From: Cyclobacteriaceae bacterium
Lineage (GTDB): Bacteria > Bacteroidota > Bacteroidia > Cytophagales > Cyclobacteriaceae
DNA length: 64,000 nt
NCBI GenBank assembly: GCA_026129485.1
Contig: JAHCHY010000007.1
Span: 124,001 to 188,000, forward strand
Direction: 5' to 3'
The first letter of the stretch is position 1. The number at the start of each line of letters is the position of its first letter. Below the pieces are notes generated by a model. It saw nothing but the letters and a program-made list of their open reading frames with translations, searched no databases and was not told the origin of the DNA. The position numbers and the translations under genes were made by a program. Below, piece by piece: positions 52,775-62,979 of this stretch.

Positions 52775-55483
52775 ATGTCAATTTTAGCCCGATACCTAAC
52801 CATCATTACCTTAGTCTTTTGTTTCGTGCAGGTAAAAGGTCAGCAGGGATTGAAAGTACCCATTGAACGAACGGCAGGAGGGCAGCCGTTACTCACCCTG
52901 CTTCAGAACCTGGAAGAAAATTATGCCATTCAGTTTCATTTTTTGCCTGAGTGGCTAAAGCCTTTCCGGGTAGCAGAAATATCTGCCAGCCAATCGCTTG
53001 AAGAAGTGCTGATATCAACTTTATCGGGATCAGACATTAGCTTTATTTCTTTGTATCCGAATAGTATCGTCTTTATAAAAGATCCGGAATACGCCAGGAT
53101 GCGTAATCAATTACTAACACAGGCCCGGGCTAACCGAGCACGGATATCCAAAACCATAATCGGCAGTCCCGGGCAGGCATCGACCCAATCCGTTACTATT
53201 TCCGGAATTGTAATGGCCGACAAGACACAGGAACCTCTTCCGGGGGTAACAGTCAGGCTGGGCGAGTCTATTGGTGTAACAACCAATGCAACAGGAAAAT
53301 ATGAGCTCAGGCTTATGCCCGGTATCCACGGGCTTTCGTTCAGCTATCTTGACTATGAAACACAGGTAATTGACCTTGAGGTCTATTCCGATGGTGAACT
53401 AAATGTTACGCTGGAAAAAGCTCCCCACATGCTTGATGAAGTTGTGGTTACCGATAAATCCATTGCCGAAGTAACAACCAGTCGCATCGGCCAGATTCAA
53501 TTAACCATGCGTGAAATGAAGCGAGCCCCGGCTTTTATGGGCGAAGTTGACCTGATTAAGCAAGTACAGACGTTACCGGGCGTTACAACCGTAGGCGAAG
53601 CTGCAGCCGGCTTTAATGTGCGCGGGGGTAGCGTGGATCAAAATCTGGTGTTATTTGATGACATGCCCGTATTCAATAGCTCGCATGCGTTTGGTTTCCT
53701 GTCCTCATTCAATCATGAAGTGGTGCGCGATGTTTCGTTTTACCGGGGAGGCATACCCGCTGAATACGGAGGCAGAAATGCATCCGTGCTGGATATTCAA
53801 TCGCGGGATGGAAATTTTGAGAAGTGGGCAGGTAGTGCAGGTATAGGATTGGTTACCAGTAATGTGGCTGCCCACGGGCCATTGAAAAAAGACAAAACAT
53901 CCCTGCTGGGCTCATTCCGGTCAACCTACTCCAACTGGCTCGTTAATTCTATTCGCACCGATTATATCGATTTAAGAAACAGCTCCGTAAAATTTTATGA
54001 TGGCACACTAAAGCTCTCGCATAAATTTTCTGAAAAAACAATGTTGGCTGTATCGGGTTATTCCAGCCACGATGCGTTTAGTCTAAGCGGTGATACAACT
54101 TATCAATGGAATAACTTTGTGCTGGCTAGTCGTATCAATCATCGGTTTTCAGAATCACTAAATGCTGAATTCCAGGCCGGCTTTAGCCGGTACGGATACG
54201 AGGTGTTTAATGTCCCCGCTGAAACAGCTTCCAGGCTTTCGTTCCGGATCAATACCGTCCGCATAAGTTCAGATTTTCAATATCAAAAGCAAGCGCATAC
54301 TTTCAGAACCGGATGGCAGGCTTTATTCTACTCCATACAACCAGGGGCATTAAGACCTGAATCAGCCATTTCAAACGCGCGTAGTTTTAAACTTGACAAC
54401 CAATTCTCAGTTGAAAACGCATTCTATCTTTCAGACACATGGAACCTGGGCAATCATTGGCATGTAGAATCCGGCATACGGGTACCACTTTTTCTCTCCT
54501 TCGGAAAGCAGGATGTATACCATTACAGGGCTGATGCTCCGCGGGAAACGGAAAATATTACAGATACTACCTATTACGGCAGTGGCGAAATAGTAAGGGC
54601 TTATGCAGGAGTGGAGCCCCGGCTTTCTGTACGTTGGCAACGCTCGGAAAAAGCATCTGTCAAATTCGGTTATCACCGCATCAACCAGTTCTTACATTTA
54701 ATCACCAATTCAACTTCCGTTACACCGGTTGACATCTGGCAACCCAGCAGCTACTATTTCAAGCCTCAGCGTGCCGACCAGCTATCAGTTGGCTATTACC
54801 GCGATATGAAAGCCAAGCATTATAATTTCTTTGTAGAAGCATTTTACAAAAACATAGCTAATGTACTGGACTTCAAAGATGGCGCACAGCTTGTGCTTAA
54901 CCCGCAACTTGAAACAGAATTGCTGCAGGGCAGGGGATATGCTTATGGAATTGAATCCTACCTTTCCAAAAATTCCGGAAGGTTAACCGGTACGATCAAC
55001 TACACCTACTCACGCAGCTTCCGTATTATCCACGGGCGGTTTAATACCGAATCCATCAACCGGGGAAATAAATATCCCTCTAATTTTGATCAACCGCACA
55101 TTGCCAATCTATCGTGGAAGTACAGTCTTTCCCGCAGGCATTTCTTTACAGGAAATTTTACCTACCATACCGGAAGACCCGTAACCATTCCCATAGCCGC
55201 GTTTGAGTTTGAAGGAAGCCCGGTTGCTTACTTTTCAGGTCGCAACCAGTATCGCATTCCCGATTATCACCGGCTGGATCTTGCCCTGGTTTTTGAAGGA
55301 AACCATAAGCGCACACAACGCTGGAAAGGCACCTGGGTATTTAGTGTATATAATGTGTATGCCCGTAAAAATCCCTACACCGTATTTTTCAAAAATGATG
55401 GTAGCGGAGTACCCGTTCCCTACCAGCTTTCTATTATAGGCACTGCCTTTCCTGCTATTAGCTACACCATTCGTTTTGAGTAA
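52775..55483 (+). CDS. TonB-dependent receptor with STN and carboxypeptidase-regulatory domains
   Basis: 902 residues with a signal peptide (1-22, ending VKGQ). An STN-type domain (about 25-105) is followed by a carboxypeptidase-regulatory-like domain (about 140-220, GIVMADKTQEPLPGVTVRLGES). A plug comes next (about 225-345, QTLPGVTTVGEAAAGFNVRGGSVDQNLVLFDDMPVF), then a large barrel ending FPAISYTIRFE. STN domains in such receptors usually contact an anti-sigma factor and signal by surface ligand. None is encoded nearby. Downstream genes overlap it (one and seven bases). Confidence 0.95.
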   Translation: MSILARYLTIITLVFCFVQVKGQQGLKVPIERTAGGQPLLTLLQNLEENYAIQFHFLPEWLKPFRVAEISASQSLEEVLISTLSGSDISFISLYPNSIVFIKDPEYARMRNQLLTQARANRARISKTIIGSPGQASTQSVTISGIVMADKTQEPLPGVTVRLGESIGVTTNATGKYELRLMPGIHGLSFSYLDYETQVIDLEVYSDGELNVTLEKAPHMLDEVVVTDKSIAEVTTSRIGQIQLTMREMKRAPAFMGEVDLIKQVQTLPGVTTVGEAAAGFNVRGGSVDQNLVLFDDMPVFNSSHAFGFLSSFNHEVVRDVSFYRGGIPAEYGGRNASVLDIQSRDGNFEKWAGSAGIGLVTSNVAAHGPLKKDKTSLLGSFRSTYSNWLVNSIRTDYIDLRNSSVKFYDGTLKLSHKFSEKTMLAVSGYSSHDAFSLSGDTTYQWNNFVLASRINHRFSESLNAEFQAGFSRYGYEVFNVPAETASRLSFRINTVRISSDFQYQKQAHTFRTGWQALFYSIQPGALRPESAISNARSFKLDNQFSVENAFYLSDTWNLGNHWHVESGIRVPLFLSFGKQDVYHYRADAPRETENITDTTYYGSGEIVRAYAGVEPRLSVRWQRSEKASVKFGYHRINQFLHLITNSTSVTPVDIWQPSSYYFKPQRADQLSVGYYRDMKAKHYNFFVEAFYKNIANVLDFKDGAQLVLNPQLETELLQGRGYAYGIESYLSKNSGRLTGTINYTYSRSFRIIHGRFNTESINRGNKYPSNFDQPHIANLSWKYSLSRRHFFTGNFTYHTGRPVTIPIAAFEFEGSPVAYFSGRNQYRIPDYHRLDLALVFEGNHKRTQRWKGTWVFSVYNVYARKNPYTVFFKNDGSGVPVPYQLSIIGTAFPAISYTIRFE

Positions 55484-56604
55484 TGCGTAATCTCCGATTC
55501 ATCACCTGGCTATTTGCATTTGGCTCGATAGGAGCTTGCGTAGAGCGCATTGAATTTGATGCACCCGTTGCGCAGGGCATAATTGTAATTGAAGGCTCCG
55601 TAACAGATGGGTTGCCGCCTTATGCCGTTCAAATCACGCGGGCCTTTCCGATCGATGCGGAATCCACGAACCGGCCCGCTGTTTCGAACGCCACCGTTAC
55701 GTTGTTTGATGATTCCGGTAACGAAGAAGTACTTACTGAAGCAGAGCCTGGCCTATACAAAACCAATGGCCTTATTCAAGGTAGCGTCAATCATTCCTAT
55801 TTTATACGTGTACGGACATCCGATGGCCAGGTATTTGAATCTGAACCGGACCGTATAAACCCGGTCGGTGAAATCCGGGATATCCGCTACGAGTTTGAAG
55901 CCCGCACTAAAGTTGAAACGCATGGAGAAGCGGATGCCAATGTATTTAATATCTATGTTGACGCAACTGCCGGGGATGCGCAGGAAAAATACATCCGCTG
56001 GCGATATACGGGAACATACGAGGTTATCACATCTCCGGAGCTGCACATGACCTGGTATCCCCCTTACACTGCCTTTAAAGATCCGTGGCCATGCAGCGGT
56101 TATATCCTGGTGGGCGGTCCGCCAAACAGTGGCGGGGTTTTAGTGCAGGTTGGCGAATGTGAATGCTGTACCTGCTGGGTAACAGTACCCGAAGTTTTGC
56201 CGCAACTTTCCGATACACAGTTAATATCCGGAAATGAATTCAAGAATGTAAAAGTGGGAGAGGTGCCTGTTAACAATACCACTTTCTATCACAAGTTTAA
56301 GGTTGAAGTAGAGCAAATGAGCCTTACCCGAAATGTGTATGACTTCTTCAAGCTGGTGCGTGAACAAAAGGAAAATGCTTCCAGTATTTTCCAACCACCT
56401 TCCGGTGAAATAAGAGGGAACATACGCGCAATTAATACCAACGAACCCGTTGTGGGATTGTTCTGGGCTACATCCGTTAGGAAAAGGGTTATTTATCTTT
56501 TCCCTGAAGATGTTCCGTTGAATCTTACTCCTATTGATTTCAATACATTGCCCTGTAACGAGTTTCATAAAAATTCAACCACTAAAAGGCCCGAAGGATG
56601 GTAA
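55483..56604 (+). CDS. DUF4249 lipoprotein
   Basis: 373 residues with lipobox SIGAC (Cys19). IIVIEGSVTDGLPPYAVQITRAFPID, TVTLFDDSGNEEVLTE, GLYKTNGLIQGSVNHSYFIRVRTSDGQVFESEP and a Cys-rich loop (ECECCTCW) fit DUF4249, a family nearly always coupled to a TonB receptor gene in Bacteroidota. It starts one base inside the receptor stop and probably acts with the receptor at the outer membrane. Confidence 0.93.
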   Translation: MRNLRFITWLFAFGSIGACVERIEFDAPVAQGIIVIEGSVTDGLPPYAVQITRAFPIDAESTNRPAVSNATVTLFDDSGNEEVLTEAEPGLYKTNGLIQGSVNHSYFIRVRTSDGQVFESEPDRINPVGEIRDIRYEFEARTKVETHGEADANVFNIYVDATAGDAQEKYIRWRYTGTYEVITSPELHMTWYPPYTAFKDPWPCSGYILVGGPPNSGGVLVQVGECECCTCWVTVPEVLPQLSDTQLISGNEFKNVKVGEVPVNNTTFYHKFKVEVEQMSLTRNVYDFFKLVREQKENASSIFQPPSGEIRGNIRAINTNEPVVGLFWATSVRKRVIYLFPEDVPLNLTPIDFNTLPCNEFHKNSTTKRPEGW

Positions 56605-58820
56605 AATACTATCTTCTTTTAGGATTAATTTTTAACTACCCGCTGGTAAGCTGGTGTCAATTGGCACAAGATTGGGCTGTGGCATCCGAAAACTATTTTC
56701 GCACGTGGAGGGAGCCTGACCTGATGCTGGTGCTGAATCAGGAGAAATATGTTCCGGGGGATACCGTCTTTATTAAGGCATTCTATCGGCTCAATCCTGC
56801 TGAAGTTAGTGTACACGATGAACTGGTACAGGTTAACCTGATTAATTCGCATGGCGCATCGGTTAACCCGATACTGTTTCCGGTTAAAAAGGGTGGCGGG
56901 CAAAGCCAGCTTGTATTGCCCGATTCACTTCCGGCCGGACTTTACCGGTTAATCGCCCAAACAAACCTGATGCGCAATTTCAATAAAGTATTTACAGAAG
57001 TAATTACCATAGTACGGGATAAAAAAATACATCGAACACCAGCATCGTTTGTAAAGCTACGACCGGAAAGCGGTCAACTGGTAGCCAACCTTCCTAGCCA
57101 AATTGGTATCAATACCGATTACCGGAATCGCGCTTTCGAATTTACAGACGAGCAAGGCAGAGTAGTGGTAAAAGGCTCTACAAACCGGTGGGGGAGCGGG
57201 CATGTAACCCTGGTCCCCGTGCAAAACCAATATTACTTTCGCTGGGCCAATGATTCGACACGGTATGCATTACCTCGTACCGTATCACAAGGAATCACCT
57301 TAACAATAAGCAGGAGTTCTTCAGACATCCGAATTAACATGAGCCAATCTTCAGAATACCTTGCTGTTTTAATTACCGGAAGGGGGAAGGTTCATTATAC
57401 AAAAGATATTCAACCCGGTAACAGCTCATCAAGCTTATCTGTACCACTCGATAAATTTCCTGCCGGGATAATGAAGATCAGTGTTCTCAACAAAACGGGT
57501 GTTGTGGTAGCAACCCGGGATTTTTATAGTGCACCGAGGCAACCCGTTATGAGAATTGAATTTTCAAAACATCAATACAAGCCACGCGAACAAATCGAAT
57601 CTAAATTGAATCTTGTTGAGTCAACAAGCTTGGTATCTGTTATTCGCGCTACGAATCAATACGCTTTGCCATCAACTGTGTATCCGCACCTGGATTGGAT
57701 CCAAGCCGGGTTTAATTCTCCATTTACCACAGACTCCATAACACTGCAAGACATTGACAGGTGGCTTATTGCTGAAACCAAAGAATTACCCTGGAAAACC
57801 ATAATCCAGCCTGATCAAAATCGCAAGCGTTACTTACCACTTAATGTAATTGAAAGAAGGGGGTACATCGTCCATGAATTAACCGGTGATCCTGTTCCGG
57901 TTGGGACACAAATTATGTTCCTCCTTCAAAAGAAAAAATATACTTACCAAACATTTACAAGCAGCCCGGATGGTTTTGTGAGCATAGCTATTCCCGATTT
58001 AACAGGTTCGGATGAGTTTATGTACCTGGCAGAATATAAAGGCGCTCGTATTCCGGTTCGCGTTGATTGGATTAAGCCAGCTACCAATTGGCCTTTACCT
58101 CCTTTATTTACACAAAGTGATTCAATTGATTTATATGCGGATTTTCAAAGCAAAATCAGGCTTATGACAAATTCTTACGAGGTTTTTCAAAGCAGGCCGA
58201 TGACCGATATTAGTTCATCCCCGGACAACATTACGAGTTGGCTGGGGCGCAGCGATGTGAATGTTTCCGCAGAGAAGTTTATCGCTTTTTCCACCATGGA
58301 TGAATTTGTTAAAGAAGTGGTGCCTTCCTTATCGGTAGGCAAATCCAAGAAAGGTGCATGGGTTAGGGTAGGACTAACAGCCTGGCAGGCTAATAACGAC
58401 CCGTTATATATCATTGATGGCCAAGCAACACTAAACACCAATTCTTTCCTGGAGCTTAAACCGGCCGATTTAAAGACCGTAAGAATTTACAACACACCGG
58501 CTAAGCTGATCGGGCTTGGATTATTGGGCAAACAAGGTATTGTGGTTGTGGATACAAAATCCGGCACGTGGCGCAAACAGCCCATAGAGTCAAATTTAAT
58601 CAATGGCATAACTTTACCTGTTTCAACTACATCTAAACCGACAACGGGTTCCGGCCCTGTATTCAGATCCACCATTTATTGGACTACTGAAATGGCAAGT
58701 AATGTAATCTCTTTTCCGGCAACAGATGATTTATGTAATGTCCGTTTAGATTTCATTGGAATGATTTCCAGTGAACTGGTTTATGGTGAGGGAAGCTTTA
58801 AGATTTTGCCGGGTAAGTAA
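56598..58820 (+). CDS. Large secreted protein with macroglobulin-like and TonB-plug-like segments
   Basis: 740 residues with a signal peptide (1-20). The N-terminal part (MLVLNQEKYVPGDTVFIKAFY, then FPVKKGGGQSQLVLPDSLPAGLYRLIAQTN) resembles the MG2 domain of macroglobulins. The C-terminal part (PLYIIDGQATLNTNSFLELKPADLKTVRIYNTPAKLIGLGLLGKQGIVVVDTKSG) resembles a SusC plug fragment. This hybrid type is common next to DUF4249/TonB receptor genes, yet its role is not known. It overlaps DUF4249 by seven bases, so the three proteins are co-translated. Confidence 0.82.
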   Translation: MVKYYLLLGLIFNYPLVSWCQLAQDWAVASENYFRTWREPDLMLVLNQEKYVPGDTVFIKAFYRLNPAEVSVHDELVQVNLINSHGASVNPILFPVKKGGGQSQLVLPDSLPAGLYRLIAQTNLMRNFNKVFTEVITIVRDKKIHRTPASFVKLRPESGQLVANLPSQIGINTDYRNRAFEFTDEQGRVVVKGSTNRWGSGHVTLVPVQNQYYFRWANDSTRYALPRTVSQGITLTISRSSSDIRINMSQSSEYLAVLITGRGKVHYTKDIQPGNSSSSLSVPLDKFPAGIMKISVLNKTGVVVATRDFYSAPRQPVMRIEFSKHQYKPREQIESKLNLVESTSLVSVIRATNQYALPSTVYPHLDWIQAGFNSPFTTDSITLQDIDRWLIAETKELPWKTIIQPDQNRKRYLPLNVIERRGYIVHELTGDPVPVGTQIMFLLQKKKYTYQTFTSSPDGFVSIAIPDLTGSDEFMYLAEYKGARIPVRVDWIKPATNWPLPPLFTQSDSIDLYADFQSKIRLMTNSYEVFQSRPMTDISSSPDNITSWLGRSDVNVSAEKFIAFSTMDEFVKEVVPSLSVGKSKKGAWVRVGLTAWQANNDPLYIIDGQATLNTNSFLELKPADLKTVRIYNTPAKLIGLGLLGKQGIVVVDTKSGTWRKQPIESNLINGITLPVSTTSKPTTGSGPVFRSTIYWTTEMASNVISFPATDDLCNVRLDFIGMISSELVYGEGSFKILPGK

Positions 58821-58939
58821 AAATGCGATCTCAGTAGGATAACAACTATTACTTAACATAATATAAATTATATAACAATCGGGGGCTTGAAATAAGGGTT
58901 TTTGAAGATAAGTGTTACAAACTGATACCCAACTACCCC

Positions 58940-59215
58940 ATGAGAGAAATTGTCATAAAGAGCTTTAGTCGCGAAAAATCGGAATATGTTGTTCAGCTGG
59001 GCAACGGTACCACGTTCCGGTTCAAATCAGAGAAGGCTACCAAAAAATTCCTGGCCGATACAAACCGGTTCCTTTCCGAAGCGGCCTTCCAGCTTAACCA
59101 GGTGTTAACTGAACTGTATAAGCATAGCCGCGAAATCTGGCTGGTTGCTCCTGATTTTAACCTTGCTTCAGCACAAGCCATCGCTCTGCTTCAGCAAAAT
59201 CTTCAAATACCCTGA
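58940..59215 (+). CDS. Small protein of unknown function
   Basis: 91 residues, mixed alpha/beta: MREIVIKSFSREKSEYVVQL, GTTFRFKSEKATKKFLADTNRFLSEAAFQLNQVLTELYKHSRE. The last 59 bases overlap, tail to tail, the STAS-like gene on the other strand. It has a clean ATG start after an AT-rich 119-bp gap. No known family. Confidence 0.6.
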   Translation: MREIVIKSFSREKSEYVVQLGNGTTFRFKSEKATKKFLADTNRFLSEAAFQLNQVLTELYKHSREIWLVAPDFNLASAQAIALLQQNLQIP

Positions 59216-59540
59216 TGGTAAAACCTCGTCTTTCGCTTAGCTCCTGCCAATAGCCGGCAAAGGGTCGGTGATGTGGTTCGAACACAGCGGCCACCACAAT
59301 GTTACGAAGCCCAGGTATTTTTCGTTCGTAGGCTTTTACAATATTAAACGCTTCGTTCAGGTTTACCTTGATATCCAACAAACGGTAGTCCACCAACATT
59401 TTACGGCTATTGGTTTCTTCCGCTTTTTGAAAAATCAAAGAAGCGGTAGTAACCATTTCGGCTAACGAATTACGCGCACCGTGTCCTGTTACCAACAGGT
59501 AATGCTCGCGAAGATCGAACGTAACAAGCGGCTGGGTCAT
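59157..59540 (-). CDS. STAS/SpoIIAA-like domain protein
   Basis: 127 residues. PLVTFDLREHYLLVTGHGARNSLAEMVTTASLIFQKAEETNSRKMLVDYRLLD resembles SpoIIAA-like/STAS proteins, with an alternating alpha/beta core. No conserved Ser phosphosite is certain. The 3' end overlaps the plus-strand gene by 59 bp, longer than typical, so transcripts of the two may interfere. It is 18 bp downstream of the Rieske gene, which shares its strand, so it is probably co-transcribed. Confidence 0.72.
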   Translation of the reverse strand: MTQPLVTFDLREHYLLVTGHGARNSLAEMVTTASLIFQKAEETNSRKMLVDYRLLDIKVNLNEAFNIVKAYERKIPGLRNIVVAAVFEPHHRPFAGYWQELSERRGFTIRVFEDFAEAERWLVLKQG

Positions 59541-59558
59541 TACTTTAAGCTATAACAA

Positions 59559-60608
59559 TCAGGTAACCCAATGTAACGTCTGCGGCTGAATGGGGTTTTG
59601 AAAAGGCTGATTGTTTTGTTGAGCTAGGGCCCAAAGCCGCTTGATCTCATAATACCACCGCGCCTGCATATCGGGCTCCCCAATCAGCATAAGTGTGGGC
59701 CTGGATTTCAGACCTTCGTTCAGCTTGTTAAACACACCCAGATCCTGCCCGATAAACTGCTTGCCTAAACGCTTAAGCGGCCACCACAGCCAGCGTGTAG
59801 CCGGTAACGAGCTGTAGAAAATATGGGTGAGCTCCGTTTGATTCTCATTGACCGGTGTAAGCGCGGTTATGGAAACCACCTGGTGCTTCTCACCTACCAG
59901 GATATGCTCCGTACGAATGCCGGGTATTTCGAATGTAATCTCGGTTGAGGTTCCTCCTTTCAATACACTGTAGCCTTTTGAGTTTGAGGATGGTGCATGT
60001 CTTACCATCTTAAATCCCTTACCTGTAGGCTCAAATTTCTTCTCTTTGATCTTTAATTTTTTTGCCGAGCGCCAGTACCACGACTGGTGGACAAACGTAA
60101 CGTGCGAGGGATCGATCAGCCCGATAACGGAGTGATCAATGTCGGCCGGCATGGTTACGGTCTCTACATGCAGGAATTTTTTATCTGCATCTAACACTAA
60201 GTCAGGTGGCGGCTCTTTAGGTGTAACATTCGGCAATTTCTTTTCAGGTATATACACCCATACCGTATCGTTCTTCTCTTCGCAAGGGTATTGGAATACT
60301 TTGATCTTCTTTACATCGATCGTATTATCAGGAGGCAGGGCCGGAATTTCCACGCACGTACCCGTAGTATCAAACTTCCAGCCGTGGTAACAGCATTGAA
60401 TGGTACAATCTTTAAACCAGCCTTGTGAAAGAGGTACACCCCGGTGTGCACAATTATCCCGTAAGGCGAAAGGCTTACCTTGCGCATCGCGGCCAAATAC
60501 AATACGTTCCCCGCAGATTTCCTTACCTACCAGCTTACCATTCTTCAAAAAGGAACTATGAAAGGCGAGGTACCAGAGGTTCTTTAAATAAAGTGCGGGA
60601 TCGGCCAT
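59559..60608 (-). CDS. Rieske [2Fe-2S] aromatic ring-hydroxylating oxygenase, alpha subunit type
   Basis: 349 residues from the ATG at 60608 (an earlier TTG at 60617 is unlikely). Rieske ligands Cys53-x-His55 (NCAHRGVPL) and Cys72-x-x-His75 (CCYHGWKF). The mononuclear iron site fits Asp166-xx-His169-xxxx-His174 (IDPSHVTFVH). Relatives oxidise aromatics, sterols or choline-like amines. No reductase or ferredoxin gene is adjacent, and the substrate is unknown. It lies 47 bp downstream of ligD on the same strand. Confidence 0.92.
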   Translation of the reverse strand: MADPALYLKNLWYLAFHSSFLKNGKLVGKEICGERIVFGRDAQGKPFALRDNCAHRGVPLSQGWFKDCTIQCCYHGWKFDTTGTCVEIPALPPDNTIDVKKIKVFQYPCEEKNDTVWVYIPEKKLPNVTPKEPPPDLVLDADKKFLHVETVTMPADIDHSVIGLIDPSHVTFVHQSWYWRSAKKLKIKEKKFEPTGKGFKMVRHAPSSNSKGYSVLKGGTSTEITFEIPGIRTEHILVGEKHQVVSITALTPVNENQTELTHIFYSSLPATRWLWWPLKRLGKQFIGQDLGVFNKLNEGLKSRPTLMLIGEPDMQARWYYEIKRLWALAQQNNQPFQNPIQPQTLHWVT

Positions 60609-60654
60609 GCAGAACAATAATTATAACCGCTAAAGATAAGCATTCCTGCATCAA

Positions 60655-62979
60655 CTAACTTATATCCGGGCGCAGGCGAACAAAAACCGGCTCACGGAAC
60701 TGCTGATCTTCCGTGATCATGGAGAAGCTGATCTCAGCCATCAGCCTGGGCTCTACCCACCTGCTGGTTTTCTCATCCATCACCTTACCGGGCACTGGCT
60801 TTTTGATCTCTCTCAGTAACTTCAGTTGTTTAAAGATTTCTTTTATAGTAGCATCATCAAAGCCGGTACCTACCTTGCCCCTGTAGATCAGGTTGTCGCC
60901 ATCGCGTTCGGCAATATGCAGCCCGCCAAACGTAACACTGCGGTCGCCTTTGCCGGGATTGTAACCCAGGATAACACACTCGCGCGTGTTTCTTACTTTT
61001 ACTTTCAGCCAGTAGTCCGACCGCTTACCGGGCAGGTACCGGGCTGATTTATCTTTGGAGATAATTCCTTCAAGCGCAAACTCACGGGCAGCTTCAAACA
61101 GCGCTTCACCATCGTCAACGGCTTCGCTTATGCGATAAGGGGTATCCGGTCTTATCGCATCTTTCAGCCACTCCCTGCGCTTGTGCAACGGCTCATGGAT
61201 CAGGCTTCGGCCATCCATGTATAAGCAATCAAAGATATAGCAGTAAGCGGGATTGCTCTTCATTCCATTTTGAATGGAGGTTTCGCCTGTGCTCATCATC
61301 CGCTGGATCACTTTCTTAAAATCAGCCTTGCCTACTTTATCGAGGCACACGATTTCGGCATCAAATAAACCACATGTTGCCCGGAAGGCTTTATCGGCAA
61401 CAGTAAGCTCCGGGAACTGCCTGGTTACATCAACCTGATTACGTGTGCGAATTCTCACCTGGCCATCTTCCAGGGCAATCAGCACGCGAATGCCATCCCA
61501 CTTGATCTCATGCAGGTAGTTATTGCCGGGCGGGGGCTTATCGGCTGAGCCTGAAAGCATGGGCTCAATAGTATGCTGAAGATAATTTACCTGCGGGGTA
61601 TCCACACGTTCAAGCAGCCACTCTTTTGCTTTGATTTTATAAATGCGATACTCGCCATTTACTTCTTTACTGCTCAGGCGAAAATAAAACCCATCCTTCT
61701 TCTCTTTGGTAACCTGATATTTTCCTAACGCATAGATCCACATTTCGCCCGCCCCGTATTGTCCTTTAGGGATCTCACCATCAAACGTAAGATACTTCAT
61801 GGGGTGGTCTTCCGTTTGCACAGCCAATCGTTTTATGCCGGGGTATGGTGGTAAGCCCCGCGGTACAGCCCACGATTTCAGAACTCCGTCCTGTTCTAAG
61901 CGTAGATCGTAATGCAGGTGCGAGGCATGATGTCGGTGAATCACAAAGCTGGTGCCTGTACCTTCTGCCAGACGGGCTTCCGGCTCAGGTGTTTTTTGGA
62001 AGTCGCGTTTCTTTTCGTATGATTCGAGCTGTTCAGGAGTTTTATGCTTCGGGTTAGGCGGCAATTTTTTTTCCTTTGTAATTTTAGTTTTACGGTGTGT
62101 GTGTATCTCCACCGCAAAGGCATCCATGCCTTCCCAGGCATCGCCATCCTGCACCACTTTATCAACCGCATTGCAGATGGTAAACTCCAGCGGGGATTTC
62201 AATTGTGCTATCTCATCCCACGTAAGTGGCATGGATACGGGTGCATTGTTTCTGCCGCGCAAGCTGTAAGGTGAAACAATACTTTGCCCCGAGCGGATTC
62301 TGAAAATATCGATCAGCACACGTCCCTTGCGTGCTTCTTTTTTGATGTGCAGGGTAGTTTCCTTCGGAAATTTTTCGGTGAAGGGCCTGGCGATGGCTTG
62401 CGCAGCTTCAAACACGGTATGAAAATCCCACTTCGCCTCCAACGGGCAACAAATGTGAATGCCTTTACCGCCTGTTGTTTTTACAAAGCATGTATAACCG
62501 AATGATTCAATAAAAGTACGTAGCTCCAACGCAAGCGAAACGATCTTGGTGAAATCAAAGTCTTCCGGTGGGTCAAGATCAAACACCATATAATCGGGGC
62601 GTTCAAAGTCCGGCTTGCGGCTGTGCAACTGATGCAGCTCCAGCGAAGCGAGGTTTGCCAGCCATACCAATGATGCCGGTTCTGTGGCAATGATGTAATC
62701 TTTCTTGTCTTCCTTGCCTAACTTTACAAACTCCAGCCAGTCGGGCGCCCATTCCGGGCGATTTTTCTGATAAAAGCTTTCACCGGTTATGCCATCCGGA
62801 AAACGGATCAGCGTAAGCGCACGACCTTTTATGTGCTGCAACAAAGTAGGCGCAATCTTCAGGTAGTATTCGATTATTTCAGCTTTGGTTACAGCATCTT
62901 CCGGGAACAAGACCTTCTCCAGGTTGGATAGCTCCAGCTTGCGTTTGCCTACCAATGTCCATTGCGACTTCTTAGCCAT
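60655..62979 (-). CDS. ligD: ATP-dependent DNA ligase D (polymerase-phosphoesterase-ligase)
   Basis: 774 residues. Polymerase (primase-like) domain about 1-290 with the metal site FDLDPPED (Asp134, Asp136). 3'-phosphoesterase domain about 335-455 (HRHHASHLHYDLRLEQDGVLKSWAVPRG). Ligase domain about 470-774 with catalytic Lys493 (HEIKWDGIR). The order matches mycobacterial LigD, not the phosphoesterase-first order of Pseudomonas. It joins broken ends in the bacterial non-homologous end-joining pathway with Ku. No ku gene is in the window. Its ATG overlaps the MFS stop by one base (TAATG). Confidence 0.96.
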   Translation of the reverse strand: MAKKSQWTLVGKRKLELSNLEKVLFPEDAVTKAEIIEYYLKIAPTLLQHIKGRALTLIRFPDGITGESFYQKNRPEWAPDWLEFVKLGKEDKKDYIIATEPASLVWLANLASLELHQLHSRKPDFERPDYMVFDLDPPEDFDFTKIVSLALELRTFIESFGYTCFVKTTGGKGIHICCPLEAKWDFHTVFEAAQAIARPFTEKFPKETTLHIKKEARKGRVLIDIFRIRSGQSIVSPYSLRGRNNAPVSMPLTWDEIAQLKSPLEFTICNAVDKVVQDGDAWEGMDAFAVEIHTHRKTKITKEKKLPPNPKHKTPEQLESYEKKRDFQKTPEPEARLAEGTGTSFVIHRHHASHLHYDLRLEQDGVLKSWAVPRGLPPYPGIKRLAVQTEDHPMKYLTFDGEIPKGQYGAGEMWIYALGKYQVTKEKKDGFYFRLSSKEVNGEYRIYKIKAKEWLLERVDTPQVNYLQHTIEPMLSGSADKPPPGNNYLHEIKWDGIRVLIALEDGQVRIRTRNQVDVTRQFPELTVADKAFRATCGLFDAEIVCLDKVGKADFKKVIQRMMSTGETSIQNGMKSNPAYCYIFDCLYMDGRSLIHEPLHKRREWLKDAIRPDTPYRISEAVDDGEALFEAAREFALEGIISKDKSARYLPGKRSDYWLKVKVRNTRECVILGYNPGKGDRSVTFGGLHIAERDGDNLIYRGKVGTGFDDATIKEIFKQLKLLREIKKPVPGKVMDEKTSRWVEPRLMAEISFSMITEDQQFREPVFVRLRPDIS

